NCBI GenBank assembly: GCA_002083475.1
Contig: LWDI01000045.1
Coordinates: forward strand, 37,685-101,684
Origin: Proteobacteria bacterium SG_bin5
GTDB taxonomy: Bacteria; Pseudomonadota; Alphaproteobacteria; Sphingomonadales; Sphingomonadaceae
Length of the DNA stretch: 64,000 bases
Direction: 5' to 3'
Shown: positions 26,486-34,877 of the stretch, one piece after another
Position numbering within the stretch: the stretch's first letter is position 1
Layout: every line of letters begins with the position of its first letter
Position numbers and translations under genes: made by a program
The notes under the pieces: model-generated
What the model was told of the DNA's origin: nothing
The model's database searches: none
What the model saw: the letters and a program-made list of their open reading frames with translations, nothing else

Positions 26486-27004
26486 TCAGTTCCTCCCCGG
26501 CGGCGTGCCCGGTGGCGGGGTCGCGCCCGGGCGGACCACGGGCTGGCGCGGCGGGATCGCGGGCGCGCGCACCCCGCTCAGCCGGCCGAGCACGCGCCCC
26601 TCGGGGCTTGCGACCGTCACCTCGACGCGGAACGCCCCCTGATCGCCGAGCGGCGCGACCTGGCGCTGCCAGCGCCAGCCGCGACCGCCGTTTTGCTCGA
26701 TCCCCTGGGTCAGCCCGCGCGGCGGCACCCGCGCGTCGGTCATCGCCTCGACCATCACGTTGCGCGCGACCATTTGCGCGACCATCGTCTCGTCGAGCAA
26801 CCGCGCGCTCAGCACCGTCTGCCCTTCGAGCCGCAGCAGCGCGAGCGCCGCCAGGCTGAACACCGCGAGCGCGACGATGATCTCGATCAGGGTGAAGCCC
26901 GATACGCCCCGCTCACGGGGAGGCGGCAGGCGCGTGAGCGCCTGACGGAAGGGGCGCGCGGCCCGGCCCGAGAGTGGCGCGTCGAGCCGATCCCCCTCCA
27001 CCAT
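26486..27004 (-). CDS. gspI: Type II secretion system minor pseudopilin I
   Basis: The mature part is typical GspI: cleavage in GVSG-FTLIEIIVALAVF with Glu at +5, then LDETMVAQMVARNVMVE and a W-R-WQRQV block. A Pro-rich tail follows. As in gspK, no usual start codon lies just before the leader. The best in-frame ATG (27004) is inside a palindromic repeat, giving 172 aa with a 36-residue leader beginning MVEG. A second in-frame ATG lies at 27064. The start is uncertain. Confidence 0.88.
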   Translation of the reverse strand: MVEGDRLDAPLSGRAARPFRQALTRLPPPRERGVSGFTLIEIIVALAVFSLAALALLRLEGQTVLSARLLDETMVAQMVARNVMVEAMTDARVPPRGLTQGIEQNGGRGWRWQRQVAPLGDQGAFRVEVTVASPEGRVLGRLSGVRAPAIPPRQPVVRPGATPPPGTPPGRN

Positions 27005-27046
27005 CGCGCCGCGATGGCTCCCCTCCCCGCGAATGGGGAGGATCGG
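26905..27046. repeat. Palindromic repeat, copy 3, at the gspH-gspI junction
   Basis: It shares with copy 2 the ordered blocks GGGGAGG, GGCAG, CTGACGGAAGGGG, CCCCTCCACCAT, an inner hairpin (CCATCGCGCCGCGATGG) and the closing hairpin CTCCCCGCGAATGGGGAG. Orientation relative to the downstream pseudopilin gene is the same as copy 2, and it likewise contributes ATGGTGGAGGGG in frame. Confidence 0.88.
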
Positions 27047-27056
27047 GCGCGATGCC

Positions 27057-27512
27057 TCACCCATCGATCGAGACCTTGCCGTCGGCGCCGATCGTCACCA
27101 CCGCCGCCGCCTCGCTGCCGCGCCGCAGCTGGACGCGCATCGGCGCGCTCGCGAGGCCCGTCGAATCGAAGATGATCCGGCTGCGCGCCTCGTCGAGCAC
27201 CGGGCGGATGTCCGCCCCCCAGCTGCTGACCGTCATCGGCTTGTCGCTCATCGGCACCCATCGCCCGGCGTCGCGCTTGTCGAAGCCATAGCCGCCCGGG
27301 CTCACCCAGATGCTCATCGAGCGCCCCTCGACGATCGCGAGATCATGCGCGGTGCGCGCGCGCGCGGCGAAACGCTCGGCGGCGTCGATCACCCGCCCGC
27401 GCGGATCGGGCAGGGCGAGCACGACCAGCGCCGACATCAGCGCGATCACCGCGATCACGATCATCAGCTCGATGAGCGTGAAACCAGCCTCGGCGCGCGG
27501 GCGGCGGCGCAT
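27057..27512 (-). CDS. gspH: Type II secretion system minor pseudopilin H
   Basis: This 151 aa protein has the leader MRRRPRAEAG cleaved before FTLIELMIVIAVIALM with Glu at +5. The C-terminal half (VSPGGYGFDKRD and IIFDSTGLA) fits GspH. The ATG at 27512 shares a base with the gspG stop (TAATG), which supports this start over the longer frame. Confidence 0.92.
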   Translation of the reverse strand: MRRRPRAEAGFTLIELMIVIAVIALMSALVVLALPDPRGRVIDAAERFAARARTAHDLAIVEGRSMSIWVSPGGYGFDKRDAGRWVPMSDKPMTVSSWGADIRPVLDEARSRIIFDSTGLASAPMRVQLRRGSEAAAVVTIGADGKVSIDG

Positions 27513-27979
27513 TATTTGGTCGCGCCCTGCGGCGCCCAATTGCCGATATCGGCGTCCGATCCCTCGCCGCCCGGCTTGCCGTCGGCGCCGAGCGTGTAAA
27601 TGTCGTAAGCCCCGTGTTGGCCCGGCGAGGCATAGAGATAATCGCGCCCCCAGGGGTCCTTGGGCAGCTTCTTGATATAGCCGCCCTTTTGGTAGCGCGA
27701 GGGATCGGTGAGCGAGGGCGGTGGCGTCAGCAGCGCCTGCAGCCCGTCGGTCGTGGTCGGATAGTTGAAATTCTGGAGCTTGTAGATCTCGAGCGCCTGA
27801 TCGATCGTTTCGATATCCGCGCGCGCCTTTTCCACCCGCGCGCGGTCGCCCGAGGGCAGCACGTTCAAAACGACGATCGTCGCGAGCAAACCGATGATCA
27901 CGATCACGACCATCAACTCGACCAGCGTGAAGCCCGCCTCGTGGCGGCGTTGCTTTGGTTTACGCATGTTCATCCTCAT
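27512..27979 (-). CDS. gspG: Type II secretion system major pseudopilin G
   Basis: This 155 aa protein is the main pseudopilus subunit. The leader ends EAG before FTLVELMVVIVIIGLLA with Glu at +5, and the body has the GspG pattern YPTTTDGLQALL, PKDPWGRDYLYASPG and a C-terminal calcium-site region (GADGKPGGEGSDADIGNW). The ATG at 27979 overlaps the gspF stop by 4 bases; internal ATGs at 27973 and 27967 are alternatives. The prepilin peptidase GspO that must process it is not in this cluster. Confidence 0.97.
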   Translation of the reverse strand: MRMNMRKPKQRRHEAGFTLVELMVVIVIIGLLATIVVLNVLPSGDRARVEKARADIETIDQALEIYKLQNFNYPTTTDGLQALLTPPPSLTDPSRYQKGGYIKKLPKDPWGRDYLYASPGQHGAYDIYTLGADGKPGGEGSDADIGNWAPQGATK

Positions 27980-29202
27980 TGCCCGGCAAGCGTGTTGAGC
28001 TGCAAGATCGGCAGCAGGATCGATAGCACGATCGTCGCCACCACGCCCCCCATCACGACGATGATCGCGGGTTCGAGCAGCGACAAGGCGGTCGCGGTGA
28101 AACGATCGAATTCGCGCTCCAGATAATCGGCGGCGCGCTCCAGCATCTCGTCGAGCCGCCCCGCCGCCTCGCCCGACGCGGCGAGATAGGTCAGCAGCGG
28201 CGGGAACACGCCCGAGCGCCGCATCGCCGCCGACAAGCTCCCGCCCTGGCGGATCGCGTCGGTGATTTCCTCGCTCGCCTGGCGCAGCCGCGCATTGTGG
28301 ATCGTGGCGGCCGTGAGGTTGAGCCCGTCGAGCAGCGGCAGCCGGCTCGCGACCATCGTCGACAAGGTGCGCGCCATTCGCGCCGCGTGGAGATCGCGCA
28401 GCAGCCGCCCGATCAGCGGCACGCGCAGCGCCCAGCCGTCGAAGGCGAGCTTGATCGCGGGCTGGCGCAAAGCGGTGCGCCAAGCGAAGACGAGCAGCAC
28501 CAGCGCGATGATCACCGCCCACCAATAGCCGGCGAGGAAAGCCGAGATCGCGATCACGATCCGCGTGAGCAAGGGCAGCGTTTGCCCCACCGTGTCGAAC
28601 TGCTGCACCACTTGCGGCACGACGAAGATCATCAGCGCCGCGACCACGCCGATCGCGACCGTGGCGAGGACGCCGGGATAAGCGAGCGCGGTGATCAGCT
28701 TGCCGCGAATCTCGGCCTGGCGTTCGAGCAGCGCCGACAGCCGCTCGAGGATCGAGGGCAGCGAGCCCGAGCTTTCGCCGGCGGCGACCATCGCGCAGTA
28801 AAGCGGCGGAAAGCTCTTGGGCTCGCGCGCCATCGCCTCGGCCAAGCGCCGCCCCTCGACCACCCCGGCATGCACCCGGCCGACGATCGCGCGGACATGC
28901 GCCGCCTCGGTCTGGCGGCTGATCGTGCGCAAGCTTTCCTCGAGCGGGCTCACCCGGCTGAGCGTCGCGAGCTGGCGGGTGAACAAGGTCAGCTGCTTGC
29001 CCGACAGACGCTGCCCGCGCAATTGGCCGAGCAGCGAGGGGCGTGCCGCCACGCCGTCGCTCGCCTTGCCGGGCTCGATCCGCACCACGAACAGCTTTTT
29101 CGCGTCGAGCAGGTCGCGCGCGCGCTCGATCGTCTCGGCCTGCACCGCGCCGCGCTTTTCGCGGCCCTGGGTGTCGATCGCGAGATAATCGAAATCGGCC
29201 AT
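27976..29202 (-). CDS. gspF: Type II secretion system inner membrane protein F
   Basis: This 408 aa platform protein has two repeated T2SSF domains (about residues 70-195 and 270-395) and three membrane spans. Typical elements are the N-terminal FDYLAIDTQGREKRG and the PPLYCAMVAAGESSG motif; the second copy reads PPLLTYLAASGEAAGRLD. It contacts GspE and GspL at the base of the machine. It begins one base after gspE ends. Confidence 0.96.
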   Translation of the reverse strand: MADFDYLAIDTQGREKRGAVQAETIERARDLLDAKKLFVVRIEPGKASDGVAARPSLLGQLRGQRLSGKQLTLFTRQLATLSRVSPLEESLRTISRQTEAAHVRAIVGRVHAGVVEGRRLAEAMAREPKSFPPLYCAMVAAGESSGSLPSILERLSALLERQAEIRGKLITALAYPGVLATVAIGVVAALMIFVVPQVVQQFDTVGQTLPLLTRIVIAISAFLAGYWWAVIIALVLLVFAWRTALRQPAIKLAFDGWALRVPLIGRLLRDLHAARMARTLSTMVASRLPLLDGLNLTAATIHNARLRQASEEITDAIRQGGSLSAAMRRSGVFPPLLTYLAASGEAAGRLDEMLERAADYLEREFDRFTATALSLLEPAIIVVMGGVVATIVLSILLPILQLNTLAGQ

Positions 29203-29203
29203 T

Positions 29204-30742
29204 TCAGGCCTCGGCCATGTCGCTGCGCGACACGCGCACCGCTTCCTCGGGTGTCGTCACCCCCTCGCGCACCATCGCCCGCGCCGCCGAACCGAGATTG
29301 GGCGAATTGACGAAGGCGTGGCGCGCGATGATCGCCTCATCGCCGCCGTCGTTGATCAGGCGGCGGATCGTTTCGTCGACGCGGATCGCCTCGAACACGC
29401 CGATCCGCCCCTTGAAGCCGGTATGGCCGCACGCCTCGCAGCCGACCGGCTCATAGACGATCGTTCCGGGATCGAAGCCCAACAGCGCCGAGACCGAGCC
29501 GCTCGCCTGCACCGGGCGGCGGCATTCCGGGCAGAGCCGCCGCACCAGCCGCTGCGCGATCACCCCGCGCAAGGTGGAGGCGAGCAGGAACGGCTCGATC
29601 TTCATGTCGCGCATCCGCGTGATCGCGCCGACCGCGTCGTTGGTGTGGACGGTCGAGAGCACGAGGTGGCCGGTGAGCGAGGCCTGGACCGCGATCTCCG
29701 CCGTCTCACGATCGCGAATTTCGCCGACCATCACGACGTCGGGGTCCTGGCGCAGGATCGCGCGCAGGCCGGCGGCGAACGTGAGCCCGACCTTGGGATT
29801 GACCTGGGTCTGCCCCACCCCCTCGATCGCATATTCGACCGGGTCTTCGACCGTCAGGATGTTGCGCGTGCCGTCGTTGAGCAGGCGCAGCGCGGCGTAA
29901 AGCGTGGTCGTCTTGCCCGAGCCGGTCGGGCCGGTGACGAGCACGATGCCGTTGGGCTCGCCGATCGCCGAGCGCAGCATGGTGTTGATCGCCGGGCTCA
30001 TGCCGAGCACGTCGAGATCGATCGCCGCATTGGCCTTGTCGAGAATACGCAGCACCACGCGTTCCCCGGCGCGGCTGGGCAGCGTCGAGACGCGCACGTC
30101 GAGCAATTTGCCGCCGAGCGACAGCCCCATGCGCCCGTCCTGCGGCACGCGCCGCTCGGCAATGTCGAGCCGCGCCATCACTTTCACGCGGCTGACGACG
30201 ACCGGCGCGACGTGCGGCGGCATCCGCAGCGTCTCGCGCAGCACGCCGTCGATCCGCATGCGGACGACCAGGCCGGTCTCATAGGGCTCGATGTGAATGT
30301 CGGACACGCCGTTGCGCGCGGCGTCCGCGATGATGCCGTTGATCAGCCGGATCGCCGGCGCGTCATCGGCCGAATCGAGCAAATCCTCGGCGGTCGGGAT
30401 GTTGCCCGCGATCAGATCGAGCTCGTCGCCCAGCCCGAGCGAGCCCGCCGCCGCCGCCGCCGCTTGGCCGTCCATCGCATATTTTTCGGACAAGAGCCGG
30501 TCGAACGCCTCGGGCGCGGCGAAGCGCACGTCGAAAGGGCGTTCGAGGAAGCGCCGCAGCTCGATCAGCACCTTGGGATCGGCGCCCTCGCGCAGCGAGA
30601 CGGCGAAATGGCCGTTTTCGCCCGCGTCGAGCACCACGCCGAATTTGCGCGCGAAGGCATAGGGGATGGTGACGATCGACGGCGGCAGCGCCGCCGGTTC
30701 CTCGGCGGTCAAAACGGCCAACTCGCGCTCTTGGGTGATCAT
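29204..30742 (-). CDS. gspE: Type II secretion system ATPase E
   Basis: This 512 aa cytoplasmic ATPase powers pseudopilus assembly. The Walker A motif GPTGSGKTTT spans residues 271-280; ASP-box-like DPVEY, Walker B (DVVMVGEIRD) and His-box (STVHTNDA) follow. A tetracysteine zinc motif is visible as LCPEC and GCEACG. The N-terminal domain is shorter than in Vibrio. It overlaps gspD by 4 bases. Confidence 0.97.
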   Translation of the reverse strand: MITQERELAVLTAEEPAALPPSIVTIPYAFARKFGVVLDAGENGHFAVSLREGADPKVLIELRRFLERPFDVRFAAPEAFDRLLSEKYAMDGQAAAAAAGSLGLGDELDLIAGNIPTAEDLLDSADDAPAIRLINGIIADAARNGVSDIHIEPYETGLVVRMRIDGVLRETLRMPPHVAPVVVSRVKVMARLDIAERRVPQDGRMGLSLGGKLLDVRVSTLPSRAGERVVLRILDKANAAIDLDVLGMSPAINTMLRSAIGEPNGIVLVTGPTGSGKTTTLYAALRLLNDGTRNILTVEDPVEYAIEGVGQTQVNPKVGLTFAAGLRAILRQDPDVVMVGEIRDRETAEIAVQASLTGHLVLSTVHTNDAVGAITRMRDMKIEPFLLASTLRGVIAQRLVRRLCPECRRPVQASGSVSALLGFDPGTIVYEPVGCEACGHTGFKGRIGVFEAIRVDETIRRLINDGGDEAIIARHAFVNSPNLGSAARAMVREGVTTPEEAVRVSRSDMAEA

Positions 30743-32970
30743 CGCGGCGATCCTTCGCGTGGCCGCAGCGGCGCGACCGGTTCCTTGAGCACCGGCAGCG
30801 GCACGCGCGGATCCTCGATGCTGCCCGGCGCCCCCGGCGGCGGCAGCGGCGGCTCGGCGCCGAAATAATCGCGCACCAACTGATCGATCGTCGGCTCGCG
30901 CCCGCCCGGCTGCAGGCCCTGTTGCAGCCGCACATAGCCATAACGCTGCTCGGCGAGCTTGCGCGCATCTTCCGCCGTCCGCAAGATCGTCGGGCGGATG
31001 AAGATGATGAGATTGGTCTTGGTCCGCGTCTTCGCGCGCGAGCGGAAGAGTTGGCCAAGCCCCGGAATGTCGCCGAGCAGCGGCACCTTCTCCAGCGTGC
31101 GCCGCTCGTTATCGTCGAGCAGGCCGCCGATCACCGCGATCTGGCCATCATCGACCGTCATCGTGGTTTCGACCTCGCGCTTGTTGAAGACGAGGTCGCT
31201 ATTGTCCTGCGCGACCGGCCCGGCGATCGAACTCACTTGCTGGCGGACGAACAATTTGACCGAGCCCGAGGAATTGACCTGCGGCCGCACCTCCAGCTCG
31301 ATGCCGACATTTTCGCGCTGCACGGTGCGGAAGGCATTGTCGAAATTCTGGCTCAGCGCCTGGCCGGTGGTGATCGGCACTTCCTGGCCGACCAGAATGC
31401 GCGCCGGCTGATTGTCGAGCGTCACGATATGCGGCGCTTGCAGCAGGTTGGAGGTGGTGTCGCTCTTCACCGCATTGATGATGCCGGCGAACACCCCGTC
31501 GCGCCCGATCCGCGTCGCGAAGCCGCCGAAGCCGCCCGAGGCGCCGATGATCTCGTTGAGCGCGCTCTGCGCGAGCGCGTCGCTCACATTGCTGTTGACC
31601 GCCGTCGTCGTCGCGCCGCCCGCGCCGATCGTCGTCGTGGTGGTGTTGAGCGCGCGCGAGCCGACCGCGCCGGCGATGCGCAGCAGGTTCGGCGCGGCGT
31701 TGCTGAACGAGGTGGTCGCGATCGGCACCCCGCTGCCGCCCAAGGACCCGATCAGGAATTGCAGGCCGAGCCGGTTGGCGGTCTGGTCCGACACTTCCGC
31801 CACGATCGCCTCGACCAACACTTGCTCGCGCCGCGTGTCGAGCTGGCGCACGACTTCGCCGAGCTGGCGCTGCACCTCGGCCGGGGCGGCGATGACGATC
31901 GCGTTCGCGCCGACGAAGCGGGTGACGACCGCCGCCGTCCGCCCGCCCTCGGCGACGATCGCGGGCTGGGCATTGGGGTTCACCCCGCCCTGCTGCACGG
32001 CGCCGGGAAATTGCTGGGCCTGGGGCGGCACGATGTTGCGCGCGTTCGCCGCCGAGCCGCTCGAATTGCCCAGCCCGCCCGCCTGAGTCAGCTGCTGCGG
32101 CTGGCTGGGCGCGCTCGGCTGTTGGCCGACGAGCTGCTGGAGCACCGGCAGCAATTGCTCGGCATCGGCGTTCTGCAGGAAGATCACCTTGACCTCGGTG
32201 CCGAGCGAGGCGCGCCGGTCGAGCTCGGCGGCGACCTCGGCGAGGCGCGCGACGGTCGAGGGATCGCCGCGCAGCGCGACCGCGTTCGAGCTGGTGACCG
32301 GCACCACCGACACGGTCGAGCCCCCCGGCGCGCCCTGCTGCTGGCTGCCCTGGACGAGCGCCTGGAGCGCGGTCGCGATTTCGCGCGCGCCGGCGTTCTT
32401 CAAGGGGATCAACCGGGTCGAGGCATTGTCGGTATCGATCTGGCGCAACACTTCGCGCACGCGGCGGACATTGTCCGCGAAATCGACGATCACCACCGAA
32501 TTGCCGCCGCGGTTCGCGGTCACCGTGCCTTGCGGGCTCACCAGCCCGCGCACCGTCTCGACCGCCGAGGCGGCGTCGATCGCGCGCAGCCGGACGATTT
32601 CGGTGACCAAGGTGTTGCGCGCGGCCGAGCCCGCCCCGCCGACGCGCGTCGGCTGTTGCGCGGCGCCGTCGATCGGCTGGACGCGGAAGGCGCCGTTCGC
32701 CGTCGGCACCGCGACCAGGCCGTTCGCGCGCAAGGTCGAGAGGAACACCTCGAGATATTCGGAGCGCGACAGCGGGCGATCGGTGACGACCGTCACCTTG
32801 CCCTGCACGCGATTGTCGATGATGAACGTGCGCCCGGTCGCCTTCGCCGCGTCGGCGATGAAGGCGCGGATGTCGGCGTCGCGCACGTTGAGCGTCATCT
32901 GCGCGAGCGCGGGACTCGCCAGCGCCAGCGCGAGCGCGGCGGCGCCGGTCAGGCGGCGAAACCGGCTCAT
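30739..32970 (-). CDS. gspD: Type II secretion system secretin D
   Basis: This 743 aa outer-membrane channel has a signal peptide (cleavage near ALAQ, residue 24), then N0-N3 periplasmic domains and the C-terminal secretin barrel. EVLVEAIVAEVSD, QEVPITTGQ and TMTVDDGQIAVIGGLLDD are secretin signatures. The N3 region has a Gln/Pro/Asn-rich insertion around residues 285-325. A Pro-rich tail follows the S-domain position; a pilotin is not recognised nearby. It overlaps gspC by 4 bases. Confidence 0.97.
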   Translation of the reverse strand: MSRFRRLTGAAALALALASPALAQMTLNVRDADIRAFIADAAKATGRTFIIDNRVQGKVTVVTDRPLSRSEYLEVFLSTLRANGLVAVPTANGAFRVQPIDGAAQQPTRVGGAGSAARNTLVTEIVRLRAIDAASAVETVRGLVSPQGTVTANRGGNSVVIVDFADNVRRVREVLRQIDTDNASTRLIPLKNAGAREIATALQALVQGSQQQGAPGGSTVSVVPVTSSNAVALRGDPSTVARLAEVAAELDRRASLGTEVKVIFLQNADAEQLLPVLQQLVGQQPSAPSQPQQLTQAGGLGNSSGSAANARNIVPPQAQQFPGAVQQGGVNPNAQPAIVAEGGRTAAVVTRFVGANAIVIAAPAEVQRQLGEVVRQLDTRREQVLVEAIVAEVSDQTANRLGLQFLIGSLGGSGVPIATTSFSNAAPNLLRIAGAVGSRALNTTTTTIGAGGATTTAVNSNVSDALAQSALNEIIGASGGFGGFATRIGRDGVFAGIINAVKSDTTSNLLQAPHIVTLDNQPARILVGQEVPITTGQALSQNFDNAFRTVQRENVGIELEVRPQVNSSGSVKLFVRQQVSSIAGPVAQDNSDLVFNKREVETTMTVDDGQIAVIGGLLDDNERRTLEKVPLLGDIPGLGQLFRSRAKTRTKTNLIIFIRPTILRTAEDARKLAEQRYGYVRLQQGLQPGGREPTIDQLVRDYFGAEPPLPPPGAPGSIEDPRVPLPVLKEPVAPLRPREGSPR

Positions 32971-33812
32971 GCCCCGCTCACCGCGATCACGATCGGCAGC
33001 ACTTCGGCGCCGCGCTCGACCGACAGCGGAATATTGCCGCCCTTGGCATATTGCGCGGCGAGATTGTCGATATCACTCGCGCCCGTCACCGGCCGCCCCC
33101 CGATTTGCGTCACAACATCTCCATTTTGTAGGCCGACCTGACGGAACACCTGCCCCGAGCCCTGCGGGCGCACCACCAGCCCGGTCACCCGCCCGCCATC
33201 GATGCGGGGGATGAAGCCGATCTCCGCGCGCAGCCGCGCGAGCGTCACGCCTTGCGCCGCGTTCTGCGCCGGATTCTGGGCGGCGTCGTTCGTGCTCGCG
33301 GGCGCCGCCGCGTCCGCCGCGCCCGCATCGCCCCCCGATTGATCGAGGAACAAATCCTCGTCGCGCCCGCCGCGCGATAGGGTGACGTGATCGAAATGGA
33401 CCGCCTTGAGCGTGACCCCGGGGGCGACTTCCTCGCCCACCGCGAAGCTCGCTTGAACCCCGTCCGCCCCGGCGATGATCGCCGAGCCGCGCCCGCTCGC
33501 CTCGTTGATCCGCGTGCCGAACAGCGTCAGCTGAAGCGCGGTCACCGCGACCGGGGCGGCCTGCTCGCCACCGCCGCCCAAGCGGAAGAAGGGATCGAAC
33601 CGGCTGAGCAACTCGGGCGCGCTCGCGCCGACGCCCGCCGGCGGTAGCCGCCATTCGCCGAGCGGACCGACCGGGGTGACGATCGCCCAAACCAGCCGCG
33701 CCGCCTGCACCGCGAGCAACGCCATCAGCGCGAGCTCCAGCACGCTATAGGCGATGTTGAGCGGCAGCCGGCGGAACAATCCGCGCGCGCGCGCATCGAT
33801 CGGCAAACGCAT
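32967..33812 (-). CDS. gspC: Type II secretion system protein C
   Basis: This 281 aa protein has one membrane span at about residues 19-43, a periplasmic homology region (about 80-150) and a C-terminal PDZ domain (about 215-280, with GLQNGDVVTQIGG). GspC bridges the inner platform and the secretin and helps select substrates. A linker of Ala/Asn/Gln (AAPASTNDAAQNPAQNAA) separates the two domains. It is the first gene of the twelve-gene gsp operon. Confidence 0.92.
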   Translation of the reverse strand: MRLPIDARARGLFRRLPLNIAYSVLELALMALLAVQAARLVWAIVTPVGPLGEWRLPPAGVGASAPELLSRFDPFFRLGGGGEQAAPVAVTALQLTLFGTRINEASGRGSAIIAGADGVQASFAVGEEVAPGVTLKAVHFDHVTLSRGGRDEDLFLDQSGGDAGAADAAAPASTNDAAQNPAQNAAQGVTLARLRAEIGFIPRIDGGRVTGLVVRPQGSGQVFRQVGLQNGDVVTQIGGRPVTGASDIDNLAAQYAKGGNIPLSVERGAEVLPIVIAVSGA

Positions 33813-33962
33813 TGATGTTGGTCCCCTAGCCGCCTCCCGCCTAGGCGGGGCATTTTACAGTTGCGCGTCTATTTTGTTGAGCTTTTATGACAGCGACCCG
33901 TCGATGGCGCGCTGACGAGGTCGGGGTGGCGCGTATCGCCGCCTTTTGGCAAGGTCGCGGCC
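33813..33962. promoter_or_regulatory. Divergent control region between gspC and the hydroxylase gene
   Basis: This 150-base region is locally AT-richer. A perfect 14-base palindrome CCCGCCTAGGCGGG lies at 33834-33847, just upstream of gspC. On the minus strand a TAAAAT-like -10 is centred near 33855, and a single CTGTCAT (33885-33891) resembles half of a PhoB box without a convincing second half. These are candidates only. Confidence 0.35.
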
Positions 33963-34616
33963 ATGGCCGATCATCCTTCCGGTTCGGGCTTTCCCCCCGA
34001 TGCGCTCATCGCGCGGCTCGCGACGCTGCCGGGCGTGCAGAAAGTGCCCAGCCCCAAGCTCAACCTGTTCATCAAACGCGATTTCGCCGCGCCCGACCTC
34101 TGCTCGGCGCTGATCGCGCGGATCGACGCCGAGCGCCGCCCTTCGACCATTTCGGACGACAATGGCGATCCGACCTTCCGCACCAGCGAGACCTGCGACC
34201 TACGCGCCGAGGAACCGCTGACCCAACAGGTCGAGGCGATGCTCGCCGATCTGCTCGGGCTCGATCCCGCGCATGGCGAGCCGCTGCAGGGCCAGCGCTA
34301 TGCGGTCGGCCAGGAATTCAAACAGCACACCGATTATTTCGAGCCGCTGAGCCCCGACTATGAAAAATTCTGCGCGGTCGCGGGGCAACGCACCTGGACC
34401 GCGATGCTCTATTTGAACGCGCCCGAGGCGGGCGGCGCGACGCGCTTCAAGACGATCGACAAGATCGTCCAGCCCGAGCCGGGCAAGTTGCTCGTGTGGA
34501 ACAATTTACGCCCCGATGGCAGCGGCAATCCGGCCACGCTGCATCAAGGCATGAAAGTGCGCGCGGGCACCAAATACGTCCTCACCAAATGGTATCGCCG
34601 CCAGCCCTGGGGGTGA
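33963..34616 (+). CDS. 2-oxoglutarate/Fe(II)-dependent prolyl 4-hydroxylase-like protein
   Basis: This 217 aa protein has the P4H-type double-stranded beta-helix. Iron ligands H122 and D124 (QHTDYF) and H194 (LHQGM) are present, and K204 is the 2-oxoglutarate-binding lysine. No signal peptide is visible, so it acts in the cytoplasm unless exported otherwise. Bacterial homologues hydroxylate prolines in proteins such as EF-Tu or in peptides; the substrate here is unknown. It sits between gsp and a lipoprotein with a (TP)n linker. The start at 33963 follows a poor ribosome-binding site (AAGGTCGCGGCC). Confidence 0.9.
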   Translation: MADHPSGSGFPPDALIARLATLPGVQKVPSPKLNLFIKRDFAAPDLCSALIARIDAERRPSTISDDNGDPTFRTSETCDLRAEEPLTQQVEAMLADLLGLDPAHGEPLQGQRYAVGQEFKQHTDYFEPLSPDYEKFCAVAGQRTWTAMLYLNAPEAGGATRFKTIDKIVQPEPGKLLVWNNLRPDGSGNPATLHQGMKVRAGTKYVLTKWYRRQPWG

Positions 34617-34877
34617 TGCACGCGTGCAACAGCACCGCCGCAATTTTCGAAAATGACTTATTCCCAATATCAACGAACGCGAGCTTACCAACCGCTGGGG
34701 CTTTGAAACCATTTTGCAACATAAGAGTCTCGCAGTTGCAACAGTTCCCCAACTCCACCGTCACACACGCCCCCTAAGCCGCGCTTCGACGACTGCGCGA
34801 GGGGGCGAACCGACTCGTGGCGACATCGTCGTGGCACAGACCCAAAGTCGGTCAGAACAACGCTGGAGACAGGGACC
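34617..34877. promoter_or_regulatory. AT-richer leader upstream of the lipoprotein gene
   Basis: This 261-base gap contains no supported gene. Roughly 34640-34760 is markedly richer in A and T than its surroundings, which suggests a promoter for the lipoprotein-receptor pair. The start codon at 34878 is preceded by GGAGACAGGGACC, a good ribosome-binding site. No known operator could be named. Confidence 0.4.

Noticed and set aside
33885..33891. PhoB box in front of the gsp operon
   Set aside because: Only one CTGTCAT half-site is present; the neighbouring heptamer at the right spacing does not match.
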